A stretch of DNA of 64,000 bases from Cyclobacteriaceae bacterium (GTDB lineage Bacteria > Bacteroidota > Bacteroidia > Cytophagales > Cyclobacteriaceae): contig JAGQYI010000035.1 in NCBI GenBank assembly GCA_020436165.1, positions 62,001 to 126,000 of the forward strand, written 5' to 3'. The notes below the pieces were generated by a model. The model saw nothing but the letters and a program-made list of their open reading frames with translations, was not told where the DNA came from and did not search any database. The stretch's first letter is position 1, and every line of letters begins with the position of its first letter. A program made the translations under genes and the position numbers. Below are positions 63,058 to 64,000 of the stretch, one piece after another.

Positions 63058-63339
63058 TTGTTAATGTATTTTGTTGTAATTGTTTTTTTAAGCAACTGCG
63101 CAAAAGAAAAAACGGGTGATCTTAGCATAACTTATCTTGACGAAAGAAGTGATCCTATTATGGGCGCTGAAGTATTTATTTATGATAGCCAGGACAACTT
63201 TGATAAAGCCCTCTACTTCACTTCATTGCGTACAAACAGCGAGGGAGTTGTGGTGTTCACGGGTCTTACCCCTCAAATTTATTATTTTGATGTTACGCAC
63301 AAACGACCGGGTGGTTTTTTACAAACTTTAAAAGGCTAG
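63058..63339 (+). CDS. Small lipoprotein, apparent N-terminal frameshift in a poly-A run
   Basis: 93 residues from TTG 63058. F-L-S-N-C-A-K-E-K is a lipobox, and the mature part is a small beta-rich domain (G-A-E-V-F-I-Y-D-S, G-V-V-V-F-T-G-L-T-P) resembling carboxypeptidase-regulatory-like repeats. An ATG at 63041 followed by nine A opens a different frame that ends after 7 codons. One more A would fuse it to this frame as M-K-K-K-I-L-L-L-M-Y-F, a much better signal peptide. So the gene is either phase-variable, misread by the assembly, or started at TTG 63058 or ATG 63064. Confidence 0.6.
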   Translation: MLMYFVVIVFLSNCAKEKTGDLSITYLDERSDPIMGAEVFIYDSQDNFDKALYFTSLRTNSEGVVVFTGLTPQIYYFDVTHKRPGGFLQTLKG

Positions 63340-63594
63340 GCGGCTACTGTATTTGAAGGGTAGGTTACCAGTGCCATCTTGCATCATTAACCCTTCTTTC
63401 AAGGTAGCTTAGTTTTGGAAATAAGGCATTTCCTGTTGGTAGTAAGGCATAAGCCACACTGCATATTTGGTCAACCATAGAGTTCAAAAACCGTACAATC
63501 AAAGACTGGATAATTTTATTTGGAAGCTTCGTGATTTTTCCAGACAATAGCAGATTGTTCACACCGTAGCAATGCGTAATAAAAAGTACCTTCT
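63340..63594. other. Gene-free stretch, 255 bases
   Basis: Between the small lipoprotein and the serine hydrolase. I find no convincing coding region, repeat or terminator. A 65-codon minus-strand frame at 63365-63562 has no family features and no clear start context, so it is treated as chance. Confidence 0.4.
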
Positions 63595-64000
63595 ATGGAA
63601 TATGAAGGATTAGTTCATAATGACTACAATAAAATAGCTGATGCATTTTCAGAAAACTTCATTTCTTATGGAGAAATAGGTGCCTCCTTATGCGTTTATC
63701 ATAAAAATAAGAAGGTGGTAGATGTTTGGGGTGGGTTTAAAGACCTAAACAAAAAAGTAAGGTGGGATAAAGATACTGTTGTTCCAGTTTTTTCAACTAC
63801 AAAAGCTATTAGCTCCGCTTGTCTTTCGTTGCTGCACAGTAAAGGATTGTTTGATTATAAGGACAAAGTCTGCGAACACTGGGAAAATTTCGGAGTCAAC
63901 GGAAAAGAAGCGATAACCATTGAAGAGCTAATGCAGCATAGGGCCGGATTATCAGCAATAGATAAAAAGCTTGGTATTGATACAATTGGCAACCATGCAC
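63595..64000 (+). CDS. Serine hydrolase of the beta-lactamase/EstB family (3' part outside window)
   Basis: 135 codons from ATG 63595 to the window end. The N-terminal part shows G-A-S-L-C-V-Y-H-K, D-V-W-G-G, then the S-x-x-K active site in F-S-T-T-K-A-I-S-S-A near residue 69, followed by H-S-K-G-L-F-D-Y and Q-H-R-A-G-L-S. These are the marks of class C-like beta-lactamase-fold esterases and peptidases. Without the rest, substrate and cellular place cannot be told; no signal peptide is seen. Confidence 0.85.
   Translation, partial: MEYEGLVHNDYNKIADAFSENFISYGEIGASLCVYHKNKKVVDVWGGFKDLNKKVRWDKDTVVPVFSTTKAISSACLSLLHSKGLFDYKDKVCEHWENFGVNGKEAITIEELMQHRAGLSAIDKKLGIDTIGNHA

Noticed and set aside
63365-63562. 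65-codon minus-strand frame before the serine hydrolase
   Set aside because: No motif, no signal, no neighbour on the strand.

Overview
The window looks like chromosomal DNA of a Bacteroidota bacterium, most likely of the Cytophagales type. This is inferred from AT-rich composition, promoters of the Bacteroidota form (TAnnTTTG with an upstream TTG), an IPExxxVDY-family protein next to pyruvate kinase, PKD/LamG lipoproteins, a TPR sensor kinase paired with a LytTR regulator, and CCA-less tRNA-like genes. No rRNA, insertion sequence, prophage or CRISPR array was seen. Both window ends cut a gene. Layout, 1-18 kb: housekeeping and stress genes (TPR protein, holA, YceI, msrB, aldo/keto reductase, AlkD-like protein, class III aminotransferase), a PIN-domain toxin-antitoxin pair with a palindrome over its start codon, a minus-strand acyl-ACP thioesterase / phage-endonuclease-like protein / miaA cluster, a PKD-LamG lipoprotein and a LytTR two-component system. 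18.5-25.5 kb: two very unusual tRNA-like genes with their own promoter and terminator, an Lrp/AsnC regulator, and a complete SUF iron-sulfur operon (sufB-C-D-S-E, a DUF59 protein) ending in a bacilliredoxin. 25.5-29.5 kb: an AT-rich accessory patch with a secreted HExxH lipoprotein, small exported partner-like proteins and at least three gene remnants. It looks like an eroded, repeatedly duplicated cassette array. 29.6-38 kb: inward-rectifier K+ channel, REP-like palindromes, a TonB-C protein, bifunctional nuclease, electron-transfer flavoprotein, Mpl, an exonuclease, MoaA and a second PKD-LamG lipoprotein. 39-47 kb: a surface-polysaccharide locus with two GT4 glycosyltransferases, a methyltransferase-like protein, a Wzx-type flippase and an oxidoreductase / acetyltransferase / aminotransferase trio that fits UDP-acetamido-sugar synthesis. 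47-64 kb: pfkA, a second miaA, a large phosphorelay kinase with an orphan receiver, a tightly packed run leading to an RqcH homologue, pyk, acpP-fabF-rnc-nadE-lgt, a small lipoprotein with a broken poly-A tract, and the start of a serine beta-lactamase-family protein. The points most worth a second look are the paired tRNA-like genes at 18.6-18.8 kb (one with a Leu-like body and an apparent CUC anticodon, the other without an ordinary anticodon arm), the eroded cassette array at 25.6-29.5 kb, the stand-alone domain of a phage Vsr-type endonuclease at 12.2-12.9 kb, and the lipoprotein whose signal peptide is out of frame across a run of nine A.
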